A stretch of 6,658 nucleotides of DNA from an uncultured Synergistia bacterium. Its GTDB lineage: Bacteria; Eremiobacterota; SpSt-956; JAKJGF01. The notes beneath the pieces were generated by a model. That model made no database searches and had not been told where the DNA came from. It saw nothing but the letters and a program-made list of their open reading frames with translations. Positions 1 through 6,573 of this stretch are shown piece by piece. The position numbers and the translations under genes were made by a program. The stretch covers positions 1 through 6,658 of the forward strand of contig CALARM010000535.1 in assembly GCA_937888925.1 (NCBI GenBank), written 5' to 3'. How positions within the stretch are numbered: position 1 is the stretch's first letter; the number at the start of each line of letters is the position of its first letter.

Positions 1-2
1 AT

Positions 3-161
3 ATAACTCAGCTATGGCTGCAGGAATATGGATTTGATAAAGAAGCCGGAAAAATCGGGGTGCTTCAGAAAGAATTACAGGAAAAGGCCATGATAGAGGG
101 GAAAGAGTTTTTTGCTTCAGGTGTAATGGAGAGCATAAAGAATTCCCTGGATAAAGGATAA
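3..161 (+). CDS. C-terminal end of an unrecognised protein (5' truncated by window edge)
   Basis: An open frame runs from the window edge to a TAA at 159-161 and gives 52 residues with no stop. The visible part is rich in Lys, Glu and Gln (for example LQKELQEKAMIEGKEFF) and looks like charged amphipathic helices. There is no membrane segment and no motif I can assign to a family. The best evidence that it is real is the position of the stop: the strong terminator hairpin at 166-194 begins 4 nt after it, as expected for a true gene end. It converges on adhE. The start and most of the gene lie outside the window, so no function is proposed. Confidence 0.7.
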   Translation: MTQLWLQEYGFDKEAGKIGVLQKELQEKAMIEGKEFFASGVMESIKNSLDKG

Positions 162-165
162 ACAT

Positions 166-198
166 CGGGGGAAACCGTTGTCCGGTTTCCCCCGTTTT
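166..198. terminator. Perfect 12-bp hairpin, probably a bidirectional intrinsic terminator
   Basis: CGGGGGAAACCG at 166-177 pairs perfectly with CGGTTTCCCCCG at 183-194 around a 5-nt loop (TTGTC). On the plus strand it is followed by TTTTAT, a standard Rho-independent layout for the gene ending at 161. On the minus strand it lies 16 nt beyond the adhE stop and is followed by ATGTTTATCC, a weaker U-run. It therefore probably ends both converging transcripts, more efficiently on the plus strand. Confidence 0.9.
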
Positions 199-210
199 AT
201 AACAGTGCAC

Positions 211-2802
211 TTATTGACCGTTATAGGCTTCCCATAGTATTTTCTCGAGATCTTCCACGAGAGGATAACTGGCATTTGACACCACGCACTGATCTTCAAA
301 GGCAATTTCCGCCATTCTTCTGACCTCTGCTCTGAACGCTTCTTCCGGAACGCCGGCCTCTTTTATCGATTTCGGTATTCCGACCAGCGATTTCAAATCT
401 TCTATGGCTTTTATGAGGCTTTCAATACCTTCTTCCGGCGTTGAATACTTAAGTTTTAAAGCATCGGCAATTTCTACATATCTTTCTTTTGCCTTCGGAT
501 AAGGATAATTCGGGAAGGCAATGAATTTTTTCGGCTGAGAAGCATTGTACCTTATTACGGGAATCATCATAAATGCGTTTGCTCTGCCATGAGGAATATG
601 GAATGTAGCTCCCAGAATATGGGCCAGAGCATGATTTATACCGAGAAATGCATTGGTAAATGCCATGCCTGCAATAGTAGCTGCATTGTGCATCCTTTCA
701 CGGGCTTCTTTATCGTGACCGTTCTTATATGCCTGGGGCAGATATTTAAATATTAACTGCATTGACCTGAGAGCCAGAGGATCAGTATAATCGGAAGCTA
801 CTGCGGAAACATAACATTCAAGACCATGGGAAAGGGCATCAAGACCTGTATCTGCAGTTACCTCCTTCGGAACAGTCATGACAAGATTGGGATCGATTAT
901 GGCAATATCCGGCGTAATCGCATAATCTGCAACAGGATATTTTTTATTTGTCTTTTCATCTGTTACAACCGTAAAGGCAGTTACCTCGGAGCCTGTTCCG
1001 CTTGTTGTAGGAATAGCGATGAATTTTGCCTTCTTTCCGAGAGGTGAAATTTTGACTATCCTCTTTCTTATATCCATAAAATAGAGTTTCAGATCTTCAA
1101 AAGAAAGTTCCGGCTGTTCATATAAGAGCCACATGGCTTTGGCTGCATCTATGGGAGAACCGCCTCCGACTGCAATAATAAGGTCCGGATTGATTTTTTT
1201 CAGGGCATTAACTCCGGTTTCAATCATTTCAATTGTAGGGTCAGATTTAATATCTGAGAATATTGTGGAATTTATACCAGCTTTATGCAGATCTGCCTGT
1301 ATCAGAGATACTGCCCCCTGTCTTATGGCAGAACCGGTGCATACAATAAATGCATGATGGACTCCCAGTTCTTTAATTTCATGTTTGAAGAAAACATCAA
1401 GACAACCCGGTTCAAAATAGATTCTGGAAGGAACGCGGAACCATTTCATATTCAACATCCTTTTCGAAATTCTTTTTATATTCAGCAGGTGATTTACTGT
1501 TACATTATCTGTAGTAATATTTCGACCTCCTGCACCGCAGCCAAGGGTTAAAGAGGGATGGAGACAGTTATATATGTCACCGATACCACCGTGGGATGAC
1601 GGGGAATTTACTACAATTCTGCCTGCATTAATTGTCTTTCCGAACTCTTTTACTACCTCTTTATCATTCGAAAAGATTGAAGCCGTATGTCCTAACCCTC
1701 CGAAATGGGTGAGATCTGTACAGAGGTTAACTGCTTCATCAAAGGATTTTACCGTGTAAAACCCCAGAAGAGGACACAGTTTTTCCCGGGACAGAGGATA
1801 ATCTTCTCCCACTCCGTCCATATAAGCAATCAATATTCTTGTATTTGCCGGAATATTGATACCTGCTATTTCACCGATTTTCTGAGGTGACTGTCCTACT
1901 ATCTTCGGATTCATACTCTTCTTTTGCGGATCTATTACAACATTTTCCAGTATCTTTGTTTCTTCTCTGGACAGGAAATAAGCCCCCATTTCTATAAGCT
2001 TTTCTTCTACCAGTTCTTTGATTGTATGATCCACTATAAGAGCCTGCTCTGATGCACAGATCATGCCGTTATCAAAGGTTTTGCTGAGGAGAATGTCATT
2101 TACTGCCTGGGCTATATTGGCTGATTTTTCAATATAAACAGGAACATTGCCGGGACCGACTCCTATGGCGGGATTCCCTGAACCATAAGAGGCATGAACC
2201 AGTCCTGTTCCGCCTGTTGCAAGTATCAATGATATATCCTTATGGGTCATGAGAGCATTGGTGAGTTCTCTGGAAGGATGTTCAACCCATCTTACAGCGT
2301 AATCAGGCGCACCTGCTTTAAGAGCTGCCTCATAAAGAATTTTCGCTGCTTCATTTGTGGAGTTCAGGGCATTCCTGGCACCTGATATAATTATTGAATT
2401 TCTGGTCTTAAGAGCCAGCAAAATCTTAAACATTGCTGTTGATGTAGGGTTAGTGCTTGGTGTTATACCGAGTATTACGCCGAGAGGTTCGGCAAATTCC
2501 ATTAAACCCTGTTCGGGACAGTCATTTATGAGTCCTACAGTCTTGATGTCCCTGATGTCGTTATATATATATTCTGTTGCAAAAAGGTTTTTTATAGCCT
2601 TATCTTCAAAAACCCCCATACCTGTCTCTTTTGCCGCCATTTTAGCAAGTTCCACTCTTCTGGCTGCGCCGGCTTTTGCTGCTCTGTAGACAATATTATC
2701 TACCTCTTCCTGTGTATACTGGGTGAATATGGCAGATGCTTCTTTTGCCTGAGTAACCAGTTCATTTACCATTTGATTTACGTCATATTCTGTTGTTCCC
2801 AT
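211..2802 (-). CDS. adhE: Bifunctional acetaldehyde/alcohol dehydrogenase AdhE
   Basis: This cytoplasmic enzyme reduces acetyl-CoA to acetaldehyde and then to ethanol with two NADH, regenerating NAD+ in fermentation. At 863 aa it has the family's full length. Residues ~1-440 form the CoA-acylating aldehyde dehydrogenase domain, with a glycine-rich nucleotide region (TGGTG near 196-200, VGPGNVP near 215-221) and the expected catalytic Cys249 in FDNGMICASEQ. A short linker leads to the iron-dependent alcohol dehydrogenase domain (~450-863), with GGGSPID (546-552) and SGTGSE (601-606). The expected iron ligands are all present: Asp655, His659, His724 and His738. Family members assemble into helical spirosomes. 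The ATG has an AAGGAG SD (2810-2815) 7 nt upstream. The STAS gene ends 33 bp upstream with no terminator between, so co-transcription is likely. I see no Rex-type operator in the 33-bp gap. No catalytic residue is missing. Confidence 0.98.
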   Translation of the reverse strand: MGTTEYDVNQMVNELVTQAKEASAIFTQYTQEEVDNIVYRAAKAGAARRVELAKMAAKETGMGVFEDKAIKNLFATEYIYNDIRDIKTVGLINDCPEQGLMEFAEPLGVILGITPSTNPTSTAMFKILLALKTRNSIIISGARNALNSTNEAAKILYEAALKAGAPDYAVRWVEHPSRELTNALMTHKDISLILATGGTGLVHASYGSGNPAIGVGPGNVPVYIEKSANIAQAVNDILLSKTFDNGMICASEQALIVDHTIKELVEEKLIEMGAYFLSREETKILENVVIDPQKKSMNPKIVGQSPQKIGEIAGINIPANTRILIAYMDGVGEDYPLSREKLCPLLGFYTVKSFDEAVNLCTDLTHFGGLGHTASIFSNDKEVVKEFGKTINAGRIVVNSPSSHGGIGDIYNCLHPSLTLGCGAGGRNITTDNVTVNHLLNIKRISKRMLNMKWFRVPSRIYFEPGCLDVFFKHEIKELGVHHAFIVCTGSAIRQGAVSLIQADLHKAGINSTIFSDIKSDPTIEMIETGVNALKKINPDLIIAVGGGSPIDAAKAMWLLYEQPELSFEDLKLYFMDIRKRIVKISPLGKKAKFIAIPTTSGTGSEVTAFTVVTDEKTNKKYPVADYAITPDIAIIDPNLVMTVPKEVTADTGLDALSHGLECYVSAVASDYTDPLALRSMQLIFKYLPQAYKNGHDKEARERMHNAATIAGMAFTNAFLGINHALAHILGATFHIPHGRANAFMMIPVIRYNASQPKKFIAFPNYPYPKAKERYVEIADALKLKYSTPEEGIESLIKAIEDLKSLVGIPKSIKEAGVPEEAFRAEVRRMAEIAFEDQCVVSNASYPLVEDLEKILWEAYNGQ

Positions 2803-2835
2803 AGATTTTCTCCTTATCTCTCAATTTTATAATTA

Positions 2836-3195
2836 TTACAGGGGCCATATATTGTTTATAGCCTGAGCCTCGTCATCAAAAATATTAAATGATTTTTCAA
2901 GACCTGCTACTTTGAAGATTTTATAAATTGAAGGATTGACATGACACATAGCTGCCTTCAGACCTGAAGTCCCAAGTTTTTTATAGGCAGTTAAAAACAT
3001 TCTTATACCTGCACTGCTGACAAAGGTTACATCTTTTAGATTAAATAGAGCTCCTGACTGCATTTGTTCCAATATTTTTATAACTTCCTGGGAGATTTTA
3101 TCACTTGTGTTTGTGTCAATCTTACCTGATAATTGAATTGTTATGACAGAGGAATTTAACTCGTTTATACTGAATTTTACGCCTGTCTCTTCCAT
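2836..3195 (-). CDS. Stand-alone STAS-domain protein, anti-sigma factor antagonist type
   Basis: The 119-aa product is a single STAS domain of the SpoIIAA/RsbV type, with no membrane segment or extra domain. Visible features are the N-terminal strands (ITIQLSGKIDTNTS), the strand-loop-helix LKDVTFVSSAGIRMFL (53-68), and a C-terminal part with MCHVNPSIYKIFKVAGLEK. By alignment in my head with SpoIIAA (D-S58-S-G), Ser61 in S60-S61-A62-G63 is the probable phosphorylation site; Ser replaces the usual preceding Asp, as in many bacterial STAS proteins. Such proteins bind an anti-sigma or switch kinase when unphosphorylated and release when phosphorylated. No kinase, phosphatase or sigma factor lies in the window, so the partner is unknown. 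An AAGGAG SD (3205-3210) sits 9 nt before the ATG. The gene is 37 bp after rnz and 33 bp before adhE. Specific targets cannot be inferred. Confidence 0.9.
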   Translation of the reverse strand: MEETGVKFSINELNSSVITIQLSGKIDTNTSDKISQEVIKILEQMQSGALFNLKDVTFVSSAGIRMFLTAYKKLGTSGLKAAMCHVNPSIYKIFKVAGLEKSFNIFDDEAQAINNIWPL

Positions 3196-3232
3196 ATTAT
3201 AATACTCCTTTCTTTTCGATAAATTTTACTCA

Positions 3233-4153
3233 TTACCGGTCAATGCTTACTGATTTTATTTCCACCTCCATTAAATCCCTTGCCAGTATTACCCGGGGAA
3301 AAATCTCTCTGCTTCTGTCCAGAAGCAGTTCTTCATCCTGATATCTTGAACTTATATGATTGACTATTAATGTTTTTACTCCTGATTTTTTCGCAATTTC
3401 TGCAGCTTCCTCAGTTGTGGAATGGCCGCTTATTTTTGCCTTGTCCAGTGCTTCCGGCTCAAAGGTTCCTTCATGTATAAGCAAATCTGCATATTCTGCA
3501 AGTTTAATAGTATTGGCACATGGTCTTGTATCACCACAGTAGACAAATTTTCTTCCCCGTAAAGGTTTACCGACTATATCGGAAGATTTTATGAGTCTTC
3601 CGTCGGGAAGAATAATATCCTGGCCTTTCTGAAGTTTTCCATAGAGAGGGCCTTCAGGAATTCCAAGTTCTTTAGCTTTTTCTATATTGAATTTTCCCGG
3701 TCTGTCATGTTCCGTAAAGGAATATCCCAGTGAAAAGACTCTGTGTTCCAGAGGAAGTGATCTTATTGTATATCCCTCTTCTATGAGTAAAAATTCTTCT
3801 GTAATTTCATGTATGGTAATATCGAAATTAAACAGTGTGCACATAAGTCTTTTTGATGTTTCTATATATTCTTTTATGCCGGTCGGGCCGTATATTTTAA
3901 GAGGCTTTTCTCTTTCCGCAAGCTCAAGAGACATGAGAAACCCCATTATTCCGAGTATATGATCTCCATGAAGATGAGAAATAAAAATAGCCGAAAGTCT
4001 GGAAAACTTCAGTCCTGCTCTACGATATTGTATTTGAGTTCCTTCACCGCAGTCAAAAAGAAAATAATTTCCCTCCCACCAGAGTGCCACTGCAGGATGG
4101 CCTCTTCTCAGGGTTGGTACCGCCGCCCCTGTTCCCAGTGTAATAACTTTCAT
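3233..4153 (-). CDS. rnz: Ribonuclease Z (tRNA 3' endonuclease)
   Basis: RNase Z is a zinc-dependent metallo-beta-lactamase-fold enzyme that cuts tRNA precursors after the discriminator base to free the 3' end for CCA addition. The 306-aa length fits the bacterial short form. The metal-binding motif HLHGDH is at 60-65 (His60, His62, Asp64, His65), with further ligands expected at His137 (PLEH), Asp208 (CGDTR) and His266 (NHISSRY). The flexible-arm exosite that grips tRNA is recognisable at ~154-180, with the Gly/Pro-rich GIPEGPLYGKLQKG. HEGTF (227-231) and GHST (243-246) are also typical. Its ATG follows the TAA of the upstream pilT-like gene by only 2 nt, and its short SD (AGGA) lies inside the end of that gene, so translation is probably coupled. 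No tRNA gene lies in the window. Confidence 0.96.
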   Translation of the reverse strand: MKVITLGTGAAVPTLRRGHPAVALWWEGNYFLFDCGEGTQIQYRRAGLKFSRLSAIFISHLHGDHILGIMGFLMSLELAEREKPLKIYGPTGIKEYIETSKRLMCTLFNFDITIHEITEEFLLIEEGYTIRSLPLEHRVFSLGYSFTEHDRPGKFNIEKAKELGIPEGPLYGKLQKGQDIILPDGRLIKSSDIVGKPLRGRKFVYCGDTRPCANTIKLAEYADLLIHEGTFEPEALDKAKISGHSTTEEAAEIAKKSGVKTLIVNHISSRYQDEELLLDRSREIFPRVILARDLMEVEIKSVSIDR

Positions 4154-4155
4154 CT

Positions 4156-5253
4156 TTATCCTACACCGAGACGTGTTACATCAAGTGCTCGTTCTTTTGC
4201 CGCTTCTATGCTTATTTTACCCTGTCTCACAAGTTTACCGAGAGCAGTGTCAAGACTCTGCATACCTACATCGGCACCGCTCTGAATAATGGTGGGGATC
4301 ATAGTTGTCTTACCGTCTCTTATCATATTTGAGAGTCCTGAAGCAGATAGCAGCACTTCCACAGCAGGAACACGACCTTTACCGTCTTTTGTTTTAACAA
4401 GTATCTGGGCTACTACAGCCTGAAGAGATTCTGCAATAAGTGATCTTACCTGACTGTGCTGTTCAGGGGGGAACACGTCAATGATCCTGTCCAGTGTTTT
4501 AGATGCACTGTTTGTATGAAGTGTACCGAATACAAGTATACCTATGTCTGCAGCTTTCAGTGCATAGGTTATAGATTCAAAATCTCTTAATTCTCCTATG
4601 AGTAATATATCAGGATCTTCTCTGACGGAATCTTTAATTGCAGTGGCAAAGGATTTTGTATGAAGTCCGACTTCTCTATGTACTATAAGACTTTTATTAC
4701 TTTCATGCAAAAATTCCACAGGATCTTCTATTGTAATGATATGGGCGTTTCTTGTGCGGTTTATATAATCAATCATGGCAGCCAGAGTGGTGGATTTCCC
4801 GTTTCCTGTAGCTCCTGTTACTATAACAAGACCGCCTTTAGTGTTATTACATACTTTTTTTAATACCTCCGGCAGACCGAGAGTATCTATATTGGGAACA
4901 ACTGTAGGAATTAATCTGAATACTGCTCCCAGACCGTTTTTTTCAAAAAGTGCATTTCCTCTGAACCTTGAAAGTCCGGGAACTTCACTGGCAAAATCCA
5001 GGTCTCCTGTTTCTTCAAGTACCTGTATCTGTTTTTTATTTAACAGGCTGTATACCATTTCCATTATCCTGTCAGGATCTAAAGCAGGAAGTTCTGTCCT
5101 TGTAAGATCACCCATTATTCTTAAAGTCGGAGGAGCTCCTATTGCTAAATGAAGATCTGATGCATTATATTCAACCATCAGTTGAAAAAGATTTTCTACT
5201 TTATAATCATGTCCGAAATCAGTTTTTATTGTACTAACTATTACTTTTGACAT
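4156..5253 (-). CDS. pilT: PilT-family type IV pilus retraction ATPase (second paralogue in the operon)
   Basis: This hexameric cytoplasmic ATPase should drive pilus disassembly at the inner membrane base and so twitching motility. Numbered from the start chosen here (365 aa): an N-terminal PAS-like part with YNASDLHL (29-36), Walker A GATGNGKST (147-155, Lys153), Asp box ITIEDPVE (173-180), Walker B ILLIGELRD (216-224, Glu221), His box GTLHTNSA (243-250, His246), and LSNMIRDGK (307-315) where PilT proteins have AIRNLIRE. One deviation: Ile239 stands where the family has the first His of the His box (TGHLVFGTLHT). A longer frame opens at 5310, but the ATG at 5251-5253 has a GAAGGAG SD and clears the preceding gene by 16 nt. 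Its stop is 2 nt before rnz. The symbol is by family; PilT and PilU roles cannot be separated by eye. Confidence 0.93.
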   Translation of the reverse strand: MSKVIVSTIKTDFGHDYKVENLFQLMVEYNASDLHLAIGAPPTLRIMGDLTRTELPALDPDRIMEMVYSLLNKKQIQVLEETGDLDFASEVPGLSRFRGNALFEKNGLGAVFRLIPTVVPNIDTLGLPEVLKKVCNNTKGGLVIVTGATGNGKSTTLAAMIDYINRTRNAHIITIEDPVEFLHESNKSLIVHREVGLHTKSFATAIKDSVREDPDILLIGELRDFESITYALKAADIGILVFGTLHTNSASKTLDRIIDVFPPEQHSQVRSLIAESLQAVVAQILVKTKDGKGRVPAVEVLLSASGLSNMIRDGKTTMIPTIIQSGADVGMQSLDTALGKLVRQGKISIEAAKERALDVTRLGVG

Positions 5254-5259
5254 AACAGT

Positions 5260-5266
5260 CTCCTTC
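5260..5266 (-). promoter_or_regulatory. Shine-Dalgarno that fixes the start of the second pilT-like gene
   Basis: GAAGGAG on the minus strand lies 6 nt before the ATG at 5251-5253, in the 16-nt gap after the stop of the preceding gene. The alternative upstream ATG at 5308-5310 lies inside the preceding gene and would add 19 residues (starting MLLWMKLCSENPN) that do not resemble a PilT N-terminus. The strong SD therefore decides for the shorter protein. Confidence 0.88.
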
Positions 5267-5269
5267 CAT

Positions 5270-6334
5270 CTATTTGGATTCTCTGAACATAGTTTCATCC
5301 ATAGCAACACTGCGTGCTGCTTCTGTTGTTATCAGACCTCTGTTATAGAGATTGAGAAGAGAATTATCCATGGACTGCATTCCAAGACTTTTACTTGTCT
5401 GTATCAATGATGGTATCTGGAAGGTTCTTCTTTCTCTTATGATTGTTGCAAGAGGTATACAGCCGACAAGTATTTCAAAGGCTGCTGCCCGACCGCTCCC
5501 GTCTTTCTTTTTTATAAGCTGCTGTGAAACGACACCTTTCAGTGATTCTGAAAGCATAATTCTTACCTGTGCCTGCTGTCTGGCTGGGAATATATCAATC
5601 AATCTGTCAATTGTTCTCGCAGCACTTGACGTATGGAGAGTACTGAAAACAAGATGACCTGTTTCTGCTGCAGTCATTGCAAATTGAATACTGTCAGCAT
5701 CTGACATTTCACCTATAAGTATAACATCAGGGTCTTCTCTCATTGCAGCAGTAAGAGCATCTCTGTATGTCGGACTGTGAAGATTTATTTCTCTCTGCCT
5801 TACTATGGAATTTTTATGGGGATGGATATATTCAATTGGTTCTTCCAGGGTTATTATATGTTTGCTGTAGTTTTCATTTATAAAATTTATTATTGCGGCG
5901 AGGGTTGTAGTTTTACCGCATCCGCTCGGCCCTGTAACTACAACCAGTCCCTGATGTATTTCGGCAAAGTGCTTGACTGAGTCAGGTATGTTAAGTTCTT
6001 CCAGAGACGGTATGTCCAGTGGTATTACACGAAAAGCGCCGTCCCATCCTTTTCTCTGTTCAAAAACATTTGCTCTGAAACGAAATTCTTCCTGATCAAA
6101 ACTCATTTCATAACAGAAGCTTACTGCCCTTTCCTGTTCAAGCTCGGATTTCTGGTCATCGTTCAGTATTTCGGAAAACATTTCTTCTGTATCGGCATTG
6201 GTCAATATCGGGAAATCTTCAAGTGTTACGAGATCACCATGAAGTCTTATAATTGGTTTTGAGTCTGTTGATATATGAAGGTCAGACCCTCCTTTGTCGA
6301 GGACTGCCAGAAGCAATTCGTCAATTCTATGCAT
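5270..6334 (-). CDS. PilT-family type IV pilus ATPase (first paralogue, variant motifs)
   Basis: A 354-aa secretion/retraction ATPase of the GspE/PilT superfamily, first gene of the transcript. Domains: N-terminal PAS-like part with KGGSDLHIS (14-22), Walker A GPSGCGKTT (135-143, Lys141), Asp box ITLEEPIE (161-168), Walker B VILIGEMSD (204-212, Glu209), and a full His box TGHLVFSTLHTSSA with His227 and His234. It departs from usual PilT in three places: Glu165 replaces the Asp of EDP, Ser211 replaces the Arg of GEMRD, and Ser231 replaces the Gly of FGTLH. Lys141 and Glu209 are kept, so ATP hydrolysis is likely. The C-terminal TIIRERRTFQIPSLIQ region takes the place of the AIRNLIRE helix. An SD GAAGGAG (6341-6347) lies 6 nt before ATG. 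It could be a PilT or a PilU-like accessory motor. No pilB, pilC or pilM-Q genes are visible, so pilus assembly genes lie elsewhere. Confidence 0.92.
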   Translation of the reverse strand: MHRIDELLLAVLDKGGSDLHISTDSKPIIRLHGDLVTLEDFPILTNADTEEMFSEILNDDQKSELEQERAVSFCYEMSFDQEEFRFRANVFEQRKGWDGAFRVIPLDIPSLEELNIPDSVKHFAEIHQGLVVVTGPSGCGKTTTLAAIINFINENYSKHIITLEEPIEYIHPHKNSIVRQREINLHSPTYRDALTAAMREDPDVILIGEMSDADSIQFAMTAAETGHLVFSTLHTSSAARTIDRLIDIFPARQQAQVRIMLSESLKGVVSQQLIKKKDGSGRAAAFEILVGCIPLATIIRERRTFQIPSLIQTSKSLGMQSMDNSLLNLYNRGLITTEAARSVAMDETMFRESK

Positions 6335-6350
6335 AGCTTTCTCCTTCTAT

Positions 6351-6411
6351 ATAAATATTCCTGATAAATATTCCTGATAAATATTCCTGATAAATATTCC
6401 TGATAAATATT
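6351..6411 (-). repeat. 13-bp tandem repeat array, 4.7 copies, in the predicted pilT leader
   Basis: Four perfect units ATAAATATTCCTG (6351-6363, 6364-6376, 6377-6389, 6390-6402) are followed by a partial copy ATAAATATT (6403-6411). There are no mismatches and no spacers. Read on the minus strand, the unit is CAGGAATATTTAT. The array lies between the predicted transcription start near 6416 and the SD at 6341-6347, so it would make up most of an ~82-nt 5' untranslated leader. Each unit contains AGGA and AU-rich sequence. Perfect identity suggests recent or ongoing slippage expansion. Confidence 0.97.
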
Positions 6412-6422
6412 GTACGGTAATT

Positions 6423-6451
6423 ATTATACCAGGCATTCACATTAAGGGCAA
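6423..6451 (-). promoter_or_regulatory. Near-consensus sigma70-type promoter driving the pilT-rnz-STAS-adhE unit
   Basis: On the minus strand, TTGCCC (6446-6451, 4/6 to the -35 consensus) is followed by a 17-nt spacer and a perfect TATAAT (6423-6428). TG one base upstream of TATAAT (TGGTATAAT) also forms an extended -10. Transcription should start near 6415-6418, about 82 nt before the first ATG. This is the best promoter I found in the window and the only one placed upstream of the first gene. Confidence 0.82.
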
Positions 6452-6461
6452 GAGGATTGTA

Positions 6462-6481
6462 TTTTTTGATAGTGTTTTTTT
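6462..6481 (-). promoter_or_regulatory. A-tracts upstream of the promoter, possible UP element
   Basis: On the minus strand, two A-tracts (complementing T-runs at 6462-6467 and 6475-6481) lie about 46-51 and 59-66 nt upstream of the predicted transcription start. Such A-tracts can contact the RNA polymerase alpha subunit C-terminal domain and raise promoter strength. Runs of A are common in AT-rich DNA, so this is only suggestive. Confidence 0.4.
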
Positions 6482-6537
6482 ACGACACGCACCTTCACTT
6501 TTCACTTTAATAATTTTCTATAAAAAAAGGATTTTTT

Positions 6538-6560
6538 AAAATAAAATTGAATCTTTCAAT
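6538..6560 (-). terminator. Weak terminator-like hairpin after the gene ending at 6574
   Basis: On the minus strand, ATTGAA (complement of 6555-6560), loop AGA, and TTCAAT (complement of 6546-6551) form a 6-bp stem followed by TTTTATTTT. The stem starts 13 nt after the stop at 6574-6576. The stem has only one GC pair, so it would be a weak terminator. A second AT-only hairpin (A-run 6522-6528, loop GGA, T-run 6532-6537) follows and could help. Confidence 0.35.
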
Positions 6561-6573
6561 CAGTGAAGATGCA

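Larger units (their letters stand above)
6452..6573. other. Non-coding control region between two gene units
   Basis: No gene is visible across 6335-6573. Going from right to left, it holds the weak hairpin at 6538-6560, a symmetric A/T hairpin at 6522-6537, a short direct repeat TTCACTT (6494-6500 and 6501-6507 within TTCACTTTTCACTTT), the A-tracts at 6462-6481, the promoter at 6423-6451, and the leader with the 13-bp repeats. The doubled TTCACTT lies roughly 80-90 nt upstream of the predicted start. It could be an activator site, but nothing else supports that. Confidence 0.5.

Noticed and set aside
2357..2689. A 110-codon plus-strand open frame inside adhE.
   Set aside because: It lies fully antisense to the conserved aldehyde dehydrogenase domain, has no good SD, and its translation resembles no protein I know. 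It is a shadow of adhE.
2803..2835. A Rex-type redox operator or separate promoter in front of adhE.
   Set aside because: The 33-bp gap holds the SD and AT-rich sequence but no TTGTGA-type palindrome and no paired -35/-10 that I could accept.
4775..5152. A 125-codon plus-strand open frame opposite the second pilT-like gene.
   Set aside because: It is antisense to the conserved Walker A and N-terminal region, so codon constraint on the real gene explains it.
5254..5310. A 19-residue N-terminal extension of the second pilT-like gene, starting at the ATG at 5308-5310.
   Set aside because: It overlaps the preceding gene by 41 nt, lacks a good SD, and the extension does not look like a PilT N-terminus. 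The ATG at 5251-5253 has a GAAGGAG 6 nt upstream.
6351..6411. The repeat array as a CRISPR.
   Set aside because: The 13-bp units are directly adjacent with no spacers, and there are no cas genes.
6415..6431. An operator palindrome GGTA-N7-TACC overlapping the -10.
   Set aside because: The arms are only 4 bp and come mostly from the TATAAT region itself; this is likely chance.
6429..6445. A CRP-like site from the TGTGA in the promoter spacer.
   Set aside because: Only one half-site is present; there is no TCACA at the required distance.
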